Shown: positions 1 through 5,170 of the stretch, one piece after another
Position numbering within the stretch: position 1 is the first letter of the stretch
Layout: each line of letters begins with the position of its first letter
Origin: Gammaproteobacteria bacterium
GTDB lineage: Bacteria > Pseudomonadota > Gammaproteobacteria > QOAV01
DNA: 13,038 bases
Direction: 5' to 3'
Assembly (NCBI GenBank): GCA_027067235.1
Contig: JALXFQ010000382.1
Span: forward strand, 1 to 13,038
Notes under the pieces: generated by a model
The model's input: only the letters and a program-made list of their open reading frames with translations
Told to the model about the DNA's origin: nothing
Databases searched by the model: none
Made by a program: the position numbers and the translations under genes

Positions 1-319
1 AAACAGTGGGGGCGGCAGACGTGATCTCGTCCAGAAACAGTATGCCGCGCTCGCCGTGGCGTTTGCTGTCCGGCAGCATGGATGGTATGGCCCAGTCCAC
101 CACGCCATCTACGCGAAAGGGTATGCCGCGCAGGTCGGTGGGTTCCATTTGCGACAGGCGTATATCAATGACCGGCGCCTGATGCTTTTCGCCAATCTGG
201 GCGATCATCTGCGACTTGCCCACGCCCGGGGCGCCCCACAGCATCACCGGCGTGTGATGGCCCTCGCGGGCGCTGGTGAATTCACGGTCGAGTATGGATA
301 GCAGCTGGGCTGGGCGCAT
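1..319 (-). CDS. MoxR-type AAA+ ATPase, N-terminal part (truncated by window edge)
   Basis: The reading frame opens with ATG at 319 and stays open for 106 codons to the left edge, so only the N-terminal part is visible. A Walker A motif GAPGVGKS lies at residues 29-36 and a Walker B motif ILFLDE at 93-98, with a DLRGIP segment between them as in MoxR/AAA_5 ATPases. Members of this family are usually about 300 residues long and act as ATP-driven chaperones, often with a von Willebrand factor A partner protein encoded next door. That partner would be beyond the left edge and cannot be checked. There is no clear Shine-Dalgarno sequence before the ATG. The gene is downstream of phhB on the same strand with a 94-bp gap, so it could be read from that operon or from its own promoter. 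The family call is sure; the substrate is unknown. Confidence 0.85.
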   Translation of the reverse strand, partial: MRPAQLLSILDREFTSAREGHHTPVMLWGAPGVGKSQMIAQIGEKHQAPVIDIRLSQMEPTDLRGIPFRVDGVVDWAIPSMLPDSKRHGERGILFLDEITSAAPTV

Positions 320-378
320 GGGCAAAAAAGGTCTGGCGTTAATGAAAGCGTGATTCTAGCGACAAGTCCGCGTATCGC

Positions 379-396
379 CTAGCCCGGATGTTTCAT
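379..396 (-). repeat. Solo copy of the terminal repeat of the 4896-5144 element
   Basis: This 18-bp stretch matches the left terminal inverted repeat at 4896-4913 in 17 of 18 positions (CTAGCCCGG here, CTGGCCCGG there). The similarity stops abruptly after the final CAT. No partner repeat is seen nearby, so it is either a relic of a decayed or incompletely excised element or a preferred target. It lies in the 94-bp gap between phhB and the MoxR-type gene. Confidence 0.6.
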
Positions 397-413
397 CACG
401 GTGTGGAATGGCT

Positions 414-770
414 TCAATTCTTCCGGGCCGTATCCGGAACCAGTTCATCAATTCTGGCCGCGCAGATGAAATCATTCACCGACAGGCCGCCCACAGCGTG
501 AGTGGTATAGCTGACGACGCAGCGATTGTAGCCTGTCTGCAGATCGGGATGATGATCCTCGCGGTGGGCGATCCAGGCCAGGGCGTTGACGAAGGCCATG
601 GTCTCGTAATAATTGGTAAACTTGAAGCAGCGGCGGATGCGGCTCGATTCGGGGTCGTGGCTCCAGCCGGGTTGCAGCTTTTTCATCAGCCCGGCGATTT
701 CTGCGGGTTGCAGTAGAGTCAGACCCTGCTCGGGCGTCAGGCAGTGTTGCCGTGTCAGTGATGGCATCAT
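414..770 (-). CDS. phhB: 4a-hydroxytetrahydrobiopterin dehydratase (pterin-4a-carbinolamine dehydratase)
   Basis: A 118-residue protein of the PCD/DCoH family. The enzyme dehydrates 4a-hydroxytetrahydropterin formed by aromatic amino acid hydroxylases, allowing the cofactor to be recycled, and acts in the cytoplasm. The family signature is clear: EDHHP at residues 71-75, then Y81, V85, TTH at 89-91 and GGLSVND at 94-100; the family's conserved active-site histidines correspond to H73, H74 and H91. Length is normal for the family. The start is the first of two adjacent ATG codons at 770, preceded by TTGGAG at a good distance. It overlaps the stop of cca by four bases (ATGA), so translation is probably coupled. 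No phenylalanine hydroxylase gene is in view, so the physiological partner is open. Confidence 0.93.
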   Translation of the reverse strand: MMPSLTRQHCLTPEQGLTLLQPAEIAGLMKKLQPGWSHDPESSRIRRCFKFTNYYETMAFVNALAWIAHREDHHPDLQTGYNRCVVSYTTHAVGGLSVNDFICAARIDELVPDTARKN

Positions 771-1909
771 GATTCTCCAAGGGTTTTGGCGATGGCGGCG
801 ATTTTAGCCTGAGTCAGCGCCTCGCCGAGCTGTTTTCCCTGCAGCCCGTTTTGGATAAAGGTTTCCGGTTTTACCTGCTGAATCGTGTTCAGGGCGCGCT
901 CCAGCGTGGCGACCCGGTCGCTGTTAATGCCGGGCAGGTTTCTGGCAAAAGCCAGCAGCGCGGCGAATGCTGGCGGATTGCGCAATGCGCCGAGGCTCTC
1001 CAGCAGCCGGTACAGCGATTCTGCGTCCGGTTCGGCGGCAGACCGGAGCTGTTTACCCAGATCGACCAGGGTCTGTGGCAATTGCCGGTAGCGCAATGGC
1101 GTATTGTAACGCCGGGATATTTCCACGACGTCAATGTCGGCATCGCACTGGCGCAGGGCGAACAGCAACGCCGCCCAGCGTTGTGCCGGGTCGTCGGTGT
1201 GTTTCGCCGCCAGGGCAAGAGTCTGCAGCAGTGGCGGCAGCGGTTCATGACTGGGCGTGTCCGCTGCCAGGCAGCCGGCCAGTTCCGGAAAGACGTCCTG
1301 CAACGCGCCGGTGGCGTGCAATACGCGGAAGAAGATCTCCGGGTTCGGTTCAGCCAGGGCGCGGGACATCTCCGACCAGATTCGCGCCGGCGTGAGAGAG
1401 CGCAATTCGCCGGATTGCGCCATTTCCCGCATCAGTCGATGGGTTTCGTGGGCAATGCGGAAGCCGAGGTGATGGAAACGGGCGGCAAAGCGGGCCGCGC
1501 GCAGCAGGCGCAACGGATCTTCGGTGAATGCGTCGGAGACATGCCGGATCCTGCCCTCACGCAGGTCATCCTGGCCATGAAACGGATCCACCAGTTTTCC
1601 GTCTGCGCTCATGGCCATGGCGTTGATGGTGAAGTCGCGGCGTTTCAGGTCCTGTTCCAGCGTGACATCCGGGCCGGCATGTATTGCAAAGCCCTTGTAG
1701 CCGCAACCGGTTTTATATTCCACCCGGGCAAGCGCGTATTCCTCGCCGCTCTGCGGGTGGATGAACACCGGGAAATCGGCATCGGCGCGTGTGAACCCCG
1801 CGGCCAGCATTTGTTCGGGGGTTGCCCCGACCACTACCCGGTCACGGTCTTTGGGTGACAGACCCAGCAGCCTGTCCCGTACCGCGCCGCCTACGAGCCA
1901 TGTCTGCAT
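767..1909 (-). CDS. cca: CCA-adding tRNA nucleotidyltransferase, HD-less form
   Basis: A 380-residue class II tRNA nucleotidyltransferase that adds or repairs the 3'-CCA end of tRNAs. The N-terminal catalytic signature GGAVRDRLLG is at residues 7-16, the metal-binding DRD at 21-23, RRDFTINA at 90-97 and EDPLRLLRAARFAAR at 130-144. A C-terminal segment near 357-373 resembles the end of E. coli Cca. E. coli Cca has about 412 residues and a phosphohydrolase HD domain; here the corresponding region reads RWAALLFALR (245-254) and has no HD pair, so the phosphodiesterase/phosphatase activities are expected to be absent. Such HD-less bacterial forms are known. The gene starts 18 bases after the stop of the S24-like gene and overlaps phhB, forming a three-gene operon. 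Confidence 0.95.
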   Translation of the reverse strand: MQTWLVGGAVRDRLLGLSPKDRDRVVVGATPEQMLAAGFTRADADFPVFIHPQSGEEYALARVEYKTGCGYKGFAIHAGPDVTLEQDLKRRDFTINAMAMSADGKLVDPFHGQDDLREGRIRHVSDAFTEDPLRLLRAARFAARFHHLGFRIAHETHRLMREMAQSGELRSLTPARIWSEMSRALAEPNPEIFFRVLHATGALQDVFPELAGCLAADTPSHEPLPPLLQTLALAAKHTDDPAQRWAALLFALRQCDADIDVVEISRRYNTPLRYRQLPQTLVDLGKQLRSAAEPDAESLYRLLESLGALRNPPAFAALLAFARNLPGINSDRVATLERALNTIQQVKPETFIQNGLQGKQLGEALTQAKIAAIAKTLGES

Positions 1910-1927
1910 GGGGAAGAATCCGCCCGG

Positions 1928-2272
1928 TCAGCGGTAATGCTTGATATTGCGCTTGCCGTTGATGCGCTTGCCATTACGCTGGACGACGACGCCCTTGACC
2001 CGTTCCAGATCGTCCAGCTCTTCCAGTTTGCCGGTTTTCAGGGTGCGCAGAAAATAGCGCTGCTCGCCGGAAGACTTGTCGATGAGCAGCTGGCGCAGCT
2101 CATGGTTGTCGTCATACAGGGCGATGACGAAAGATTCATGGGTGGCGTAGCCGGTGGGGTCGATGACAACCACATTGCCGGGCTCGAATTCCGGTTCCAT
2201 GTCATCGGCGATGACCTGCAGGGCCACCAGCGTATCATTGGTGCTGCAACCGCCGCTGAATTGATTGTCCAT
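1928..2272 (-). CDS. S24/LexA-fold protein lacking the Ser-Lys dyad
   Basis: A 114-residue protein that looks like the C-terminal peptidase S24 domain of LexA and phage repressors without a DNA-binding domain. The segment ADDMEPEFEPGNVVVID (residues 22-38) fits the S24 pattern DSMEPxFxxGdxvvvd, but the catalytic serine is Asp24. The strand that normally carries the catalytic lysine reads RYFLRTLK (72-79), with Arg76 where lysine is expected. It is therefore probably inactive in cleavage and may serve as a binding or dimerisation module. The start ATG at 2272 is preceded by GGGG at a five-base spacing. It is first in an operon with cca and phhB and divergent from grxC. The fold assignment rests on motif reading; the function is unknown. 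Confidence 0.7.
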   Translation of the reverse strand: MDNQFSGGCSTNDTLVALQVIADDMEPEFEPGNVVVIDPTGYATHESFVIALYDDNHELRQLLIDKSSGEQRYFLRTLKTGKLEELDDLERVKGVVVQRNGKRINGKRNIKHYR

Positions 2273-2293
2273 GATATCCCCGTCAGTGTTAAT

Positions 2294-2314
2294 GCGTGCT
2301 CAAGTATAGCACGC
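2294..2314. repeat. Inverted repeat over the minus-strand -10 box (operator-like)
   Basis: Perfect 7-bp arms GCGTGCT and AGCACGC flank a 7-base spacer, CAAGTAT. The centre coincides with the TATACT -10 box of the minus-strand promoter, a typical place for a repressor site. No regulator for it can be named. Confidence 0.4.
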
Positions 2315-2330
2315 TGATAACGTTGGTAAA
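2303..2330 (-). promoter_or_regulatory. Candidate sigma-70 promoter of the S24-like/cca/phhB operon
   Basis: On the minus strand a TATACT -10 box (2308-2303) is preceded, with a 16-base spacer, by TTTACC (2330-2325). The position is about 30 bases before the S24-like start codon. It overlaps the grxC -35 box, so the two divergent promoters share DNA. Confidence 0.5.
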
Positions 2331-2351
2331 TTCATCCTGTTTCGGTATCAT
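2323..2351 (+). promoter_or_regulatory. Candidate sigma-70 promoter of grxC
   Basis: TTGGTA (2323-2328), a 17-base spacer and TATCAT (2346-2351) fit a sigma-70 promoter. The predicted transcription start near 2358 would give a leader of about 23 bases that includes the Shine-Dalgarno sequence at 2371-2374. Confidence 0.5.
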
Positions 2352-2380
2352 GGCCGGCGTTTTCAATGTTGGAGCAAACT

Positions 2381-2638
2381 GTGCCGAAGGTTGAGATGTA
2401 CACCACCAATTTCTGCCCCTATTGCGTGCGGGCATTGCAGTTCCTGACTTCGCGGGAAGTGGAGGTGGAACGCATCTATGTGGACCGCGATCCTTCCCAG
2501 TTCGAAACCATGCTGCAGCGCAGCATGGGACGCCGCACGGTGCCGCAGATCTTCATTGATGATTTCCATGTTGGTGGCTATGACGACCTCATGGCCCTGC
2601 ATCGTGCAGGCAAGCTGGAGCCGCTGCTGCAGCAATAA
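2381..2638 (+). CDS. grxC: Glutaredoxin 3 (dithiol class)
   Basis: An 85-residue glutaredoxin that reduces disulfides and glutathione mixed disulfides with glutathione in the cytoplasm. The dithiol active site CPYC is at residues 12-15, followed by the TVPQIFID segment carrying the conserved cis-proline and the HVGGYDDL glutathione-binding region, as in E. coli GrxC. The GTG at 2381 is preferred as start because GGAG lies six bases upstream (2371-2374). An in-frame ATG at 2366 would add five residues (MLEQT) but has no ribosome binding site and would sit at the very 5' end of the predicted transcript. It is transcribed alone, divergent from the S24-like gene and convergent with cysG. Confidence 0.93.
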   Translation: MPKVEMYTTNFCPYCVRALQFLTSREVEVERIYVDRDPSQFETMLQRSMGRRTVPQIFIDDFHVGGYDDLMALHRAGKLEPLLQQ

Positions 2639-2647
2639 AGATTCCGG

Positions 2648-2678
2648 CGGGCTGCCTGCTGGCAATCGCGCCCGTTTT
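2648..2678 (+). terminator. Weak candidate terminator after grxC
   Basis: CGGGC (2648-2652) can pair with GCCCG (2670-2674) around an inner GCC/GGC stem, and TTTT follows at 2675-2678. The stem is short and the T-run is minimal. It lies in the 48-bp gap between the convergent grxC and cysG genes. Confidence 0.3.
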
Positions 2679-2686
2679 GCTGCGAA

Positions 2687-4099
2687 TCAGTCCAGATGGC
2701 AGCCGCTGTCGTCGCCATCGGCCTGGTACCAGGCCAGTTTTTTCTGCAGCGTGACGACTTCGCCGATAATGATCAGGGTGGGCGGTTTGGCCCGGGCTTT
2801 CTTGACGATGCCCGGCAAGGTCGCCAGAGTGCCGGTGCAGACTTTCTGGTCCGGCGTGGTGCCGCGCTGTATCAGGGCGGCCGGCGTGTCGGCGGCGCGG
2901 CCGTGTTCGATCATCTGTTCACAGATGATTTTGACGCCCACCAGTCCCATGTAGATCACCACTGTCTGGTTCGGCTGCACCAGCGCGTTCCAGTTCAGGT
3001 TGACGGTGCCGTCTTTCAGATTGCCGGTGGCAAACAGACAGGTCTGGGCGTAATTTCGGTGGGTCAGCGGTATGCCGGCATAGCTGGCGCAGCCGGATGC
3101 GGCGGTAATGCCGGGCACCACCTGAAAATTCACCTGATTATCGGCCAGCGTATCGATTTCTTCGCCGCCGCGGCCAAAAATGAAAGGGTCGCCGCCCTTC
3201 AGCCGGCAAACGCGCTTGCCTTCCCGGGCCAGACGCACCAGCATCTGGTTGATGCCTTCCTGCGGCACCGCGTGGTTGTCGCGTTCCTTGCCCACGTAGA
3301 TGCGATCGGCATCGCGCCGGCACAGGTCCATGATGCCTTTGGACACCAGCCGGTCATAGACGATGACATCGGCCTGCTGCATCAGCCGCAGCGCCTTGAA
3401 AGTGAGCAGGTCGGGATCGCCCGGCCCCGCGCCCACCAGGTAGACCTCGCCCGGGATCTGTTGGCCGGTTGTCTCGTCGAAAATGGTTTGCATCTGCTGC
3501 CGCGCCTGGTCGAGGTTGCCGGCCAGCGCCAGTTCCGCCACCGGACCGGCCAGCGTGTTTTCCCAGAATACGCGGCGCTCGTTGACCGTGCTGAAACGCT
3601 GTTTTACCTGGTCGCGGAAATCCGCCGCCAGCCGGGCCAGTTTGCCATAGGACGCAGGAATGGCCGCTTCGATGGTCGCCCGGATCAGGCGCGCCAGTAC
3701 CGGCGACACGCCGCCGGTGGAAACCGCGATCTGTACCGGCGAGCGGTCGATGATGGAGGGCATGATAAAACTGCAAAGCTGTGGCGAATCGACCACATTG
3801 ACCGGGATATTCCGTTGTTGCGCAGCGGCTGAAACCCGGGCATTGACTTCGCTGTCATCGGTGGCGGCGATAACCAGTTTGCGGCCGTTCAAGTGCGCCG
3901 TCTCGAATGCGCCTTCGCCATGTTCGATCCGGCCCGCGTCCCGCGCTGCTTTCAGATCGGCATGCAGTTCGGGCGCCACCACGGTCACTTGCGCGCCGGC
4001 CTCCAGCAGCAGGGCGGTCTTGCGCGCGGCGACATCACCGCCGCCAACAACCAGACAGGGCTGGTTGCGGATGTTCAGGAACAGGGGCAGATAATCCAT
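2687..4099 (-). CDS. cysG: Siroheme synthase: uroporphyrinogen-III C-methyltransferase / precorrin-2 dehydrogenase / sirohydrochlorin ferrochelatase
   Basis: A 470-residue trifunctional enzyme that converts uroporphyrinogen III to siroheme, the cofactor of sulfite and nitrite reductases. The N-terminal CysG-B half has the NAD-binding GGGDVAARK (19-27), Asp104 in NVVD as in the E. coli enzyme, and the SPVLARLIR segment (132-140). The C-terminal SUMT half begins around 218 with VYLVGAGPGDPDLLT, continues with VYDRLVS (247-253), and has CRLKGGDPFIFGRGGEE near 298-314. Length and domain order match E. coli CysG. At the position of E. coli Ser128, a phosphorylated residue in enteric CysG, this protein has Thr128 preceded by Ser127. 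The start ATG at 4099 gives an N-terminus colinear with E. coli CysG, although the ribosome binding site is weak. No sulfite or nitrite reductase is in the window. Confidence 0.96.
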   Translation of the reverse strand: MDYLPLFLNIRNQPCLVVGGGDVAARKTALLLEAGAQVTVVAPELHADLKAARDAGRIEHGEGAFETAHLNGRKLVIAATDDSEVNARVSAAAQQRNIPVNVVDSPQLCSFIMPSIIDRSPVQIAVSTGGVSPVLARLIRATIEAAIPASYGKLARLAADFRDQVKQRFSTVNERRVFWENTLAGPVAELALAGNLDQARQQMQTIFDETTGQQIPGEVYLVGAGPGDPDLLTFKALRLMQQADVIVYDRLVSKGIMDLCRRDADRIYVGKERDNHAVPQEGINQMLVRLAREGKRVCRLKGGDPFIFGRGGEEIDTLADNQVNFQVVPGITAASGCASYAGIPLTHRNYAQTCLFATGNLKDGTVNLNWNALVQPNQTVVIYMGLVGVKIICEQMIEHGRAADTPAALIQRGTTPDQKVCTGTLATLPGIVKKARAKPPTLIIIGEVVTLQKKLAWYQADGDDSGCHLD

Positions 4100-4143
4100 G
4101 GCGTCAGTTGCTCGAAACGGGGTGGCATGAAAACATATTCAGC

Positions 4144-4157
4144 AGTATATGAGTATA
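4144..4157 (-). promoter_or_regulatory. Tandem -10-like boxes upstream of cysG
   Basis: Two minus-strand TATACT hexamers (4157-4152 and 4149-4144) lie about 45-58 bases before the cysG start. Their copies also form the inverted repeat GTATA-TGAG-TATAC (4145-4158). No convincing -35 box sits at the right distance, so the promoter is only suggested and may need an activator. Confidence 0.3.
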
Positions 4158-4245
4158 CCCTGATATTGGTAGCCTTTTCACGGGTTGAAGCAGTTAAAAC
4201 GGCGTGGGGGCGAGTATTAACGCCTGCTTACATGGCGTGGATTTC

Positions 4246-4273
4246 TTGCGTGCAAGGCAGGTTTTGTGATACT
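4246..4273 (+). promoter_or_regulatory. Candidate extended -10 promoter of the SCP2-like gene
   Basis: TTGCGT (4246-4251) is followed after 16 bases by GATACT (4268-4273). TG one base before the -10 box gives an extended -10. The leader to the start codon would be about 70 bases. Confidence 0.4.
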
Positions 4274-4348
4274 CAAGTGAACATCGATCAACACATGCCT
4301 CGTGGTAACAATAAGATCGAAATCTATCAACCCAAAGGAGAACGACGA

Positions 4349-4873
4349 ATGAACAAAAAAATACTGGCCGGCGTCCTGGCGGCCTTCACTGGCGGTTTTT
4401 CCGCCATGACTCTGGCGGCTACGCCACTGATGTCTTCAGAATGGGCTGCTGCTGCGTGCGAGGCCTGGAACCAGAATGCCACCCTGACGGACGAACTGGA
4501 AAAATCCGGCTGGGTGAAAAATGATGGCGGCAAGGGCTACAAGGCCATGCAGATCTATCGTTCCGATTGCGAGAACAGCCCGCATATCGAGATGCAGATA
4601 GCGGAAAAAGACGGCAAGGCCATGTGCATTTATGGCGGTCCGGTGAAAACCACCGAGCTGGACAAGAGCGTGGACTATATCATGCACGCCTCCACCAAGA
4701 ACTGGGTGAAAATGGGCAAGGGCGACCTCGGCGCCATGGGCGCCATGATGACTTTCCGCCTGAAATTCAAGGGCCCGAAAGGCGAAGCCATGTCCAACAT
4801 GGGTCCGTTTGGCGAATTCCTGCTGTTACCGGGCAAGGTGGAAGGCGATCCGACAGTTTGTCCAACCAGCTAA
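4349..4873 (+). CDS. Secreted SCP2 (sterol carrier)-like protein
   Basis: A 174-residue protein. The start ATG at 4349 is set by AAAGGAG at 4335-4341 with a seven-base spacer; the same frame is open further upstream but without a ribosome binding site. Residues 1-24 form a Sec signal peptide (basic MNKK, hydrophobic core, LAA cleavage region near 22-24), so the mature protein should be periplasmic. Residues 80-165 have the texture of SCP2 lipid-binding domains: a strand-rich stretch around IEMQIAEKDGKAMCIYGG, an ASTKNWVKM segment (114-122), then MTFRLKFKGPKGEAMSNMG and a hydrophobic end. Four cysteines (37, 74, 93, 171) could form two disulfides in the periplasm. A role in binding lipid or another hydrophobic ligand is inferred. 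It is monocistronic, and its terminator lies beyond an inserted repeat element. Confidence 0.6.
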   Translation: MNKKILAGVLAAFTGGFSAMTLAATPLMSSEWAAAACEAWNQNATLTDELEKSGWVKNDGGKGYKAMQIYRSDCENSPHIEMQIAEKDGKAMCIYGGPVKTTELDKSVDYIMHASTKNWVKMGKGDLGAMGAMMTFRLKFKGPKGEAMSNMGPFGEFLLLPGKVEGDPTVCPTS

Positions 4874-4895
4874 TGCGTGTTTTGATCGCTGCATG

Positions 4896-4913
4896 CTGGC
4901 CCGGATGTTTCAT
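4896..4913 (+). repeat. Left terminal inverted repeat
   Basis: An 18-bp perfect inverted match to 5127-5144. Read outward from the element it starts ATGAAACATCCGGGCCAG, an open codon series (MKHPGQ), but no gene follows. Confidence 0.75.
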
Positions 4914-5126
4914 GAAGGATTCGGGAGTCAGGGTGATTGTGGCTAAGCAGTTTGGCTGATCGACCGCCGGAGCATAGCCGTAGCTATGGTTCAAGGGGGA
5001 GCAGTCAAAATGCAACGCCACAAGTGGCCTGAGCCCGAACAGGGCAAAGTGTGCTTTCGTGCAAAACACTGAATACACCGCAATTCGCTGACTAAACAGA
5101 CCATCTCAGAAAACACGTCCGCCTTG

Positions 5127-5144
5127 ATGAAACATCCGGGCCAG
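5127..5144 (-). repeat. Right terminal inverted repeat
   Basis: A perfect reverse complement of 4896-4913. It ends four bases before the terminator stem that starts at 5149. Confidence 0.75.
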
Positions 5145-5148
5145 AGTA

Positions 5149-5170
5149 GGGGAGCGCTGCTCCCCTTTTT
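5149..5170 (+). terminator. Rho-independent terminator (plus strand)
   Basis: A GC-rich 7-bp stem GGGGAGC / GCTCCCC with a GCT loop (5149-5165) is followed directly by TTTTT (5166-5170). It terminates plus-strand transcription from the SCP2-like gene. Its last T is the last base of the stop codon of the RND gene on the other strand. The minus strand has no T-run after the stem, so it is not clearly bidirectional. Confidence 0.8.

Larger units (their letters stand above)
4896..5144. mobile_element. MITE-like non-autonomous element, 249 bp
   Basis: The ends are perfect 18-bp inverted repeats: CTGGCCCGGATGTTTCAT at 4896-4913 and its reverse complement at 5127-5144. After one mismatch the match continues with AAGG, giving 22 of 23. 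The interior contains no convincing gene, only a perfect hairpin CATAGC-CGTA-GCTATG at 4973-4988. No target-site duplication is evident at these borders (CATG left, AGTA right). Another copy of the end is at 379-396. The element sits between the stop of the SCP2-like gene and that gene's terminator, so it is transcribed with it. Either a MITE or a decayed insertion sequence that lost its transposase fits; the parent family cannot be told from this sequence. Confidence 0.65.

Noticed and set aside
851..1858. Long plus-strand open frame (335 codons) opposite cca
   Set aside because: It lies wholly antisense to an unmistakable cca gene, has no recognisable domain and is a by-product of GC-rich codon use.
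2696..3832. Long plus-strand open frame (378 codons) opposite cysG
   Set aside because: Antisense shadow of cysG; rich in His, Gln and Gly without any motif and lacking a ribosome binding site.
4265..4294. CRP- or FNR-like site (TGTGA and ATCAA half-sites) before the SCP2-like gene
   Set aside because: Only one good half-site in each case; the opposite half matches poorly at the required spacing.
3893..4348. Upstream extension of the SCP2-like frame to 326 residues
   Set aside because: The extension overlaps cysG on the other strand. The ribosome binding site and signal peptide both point to ATG at 4349.
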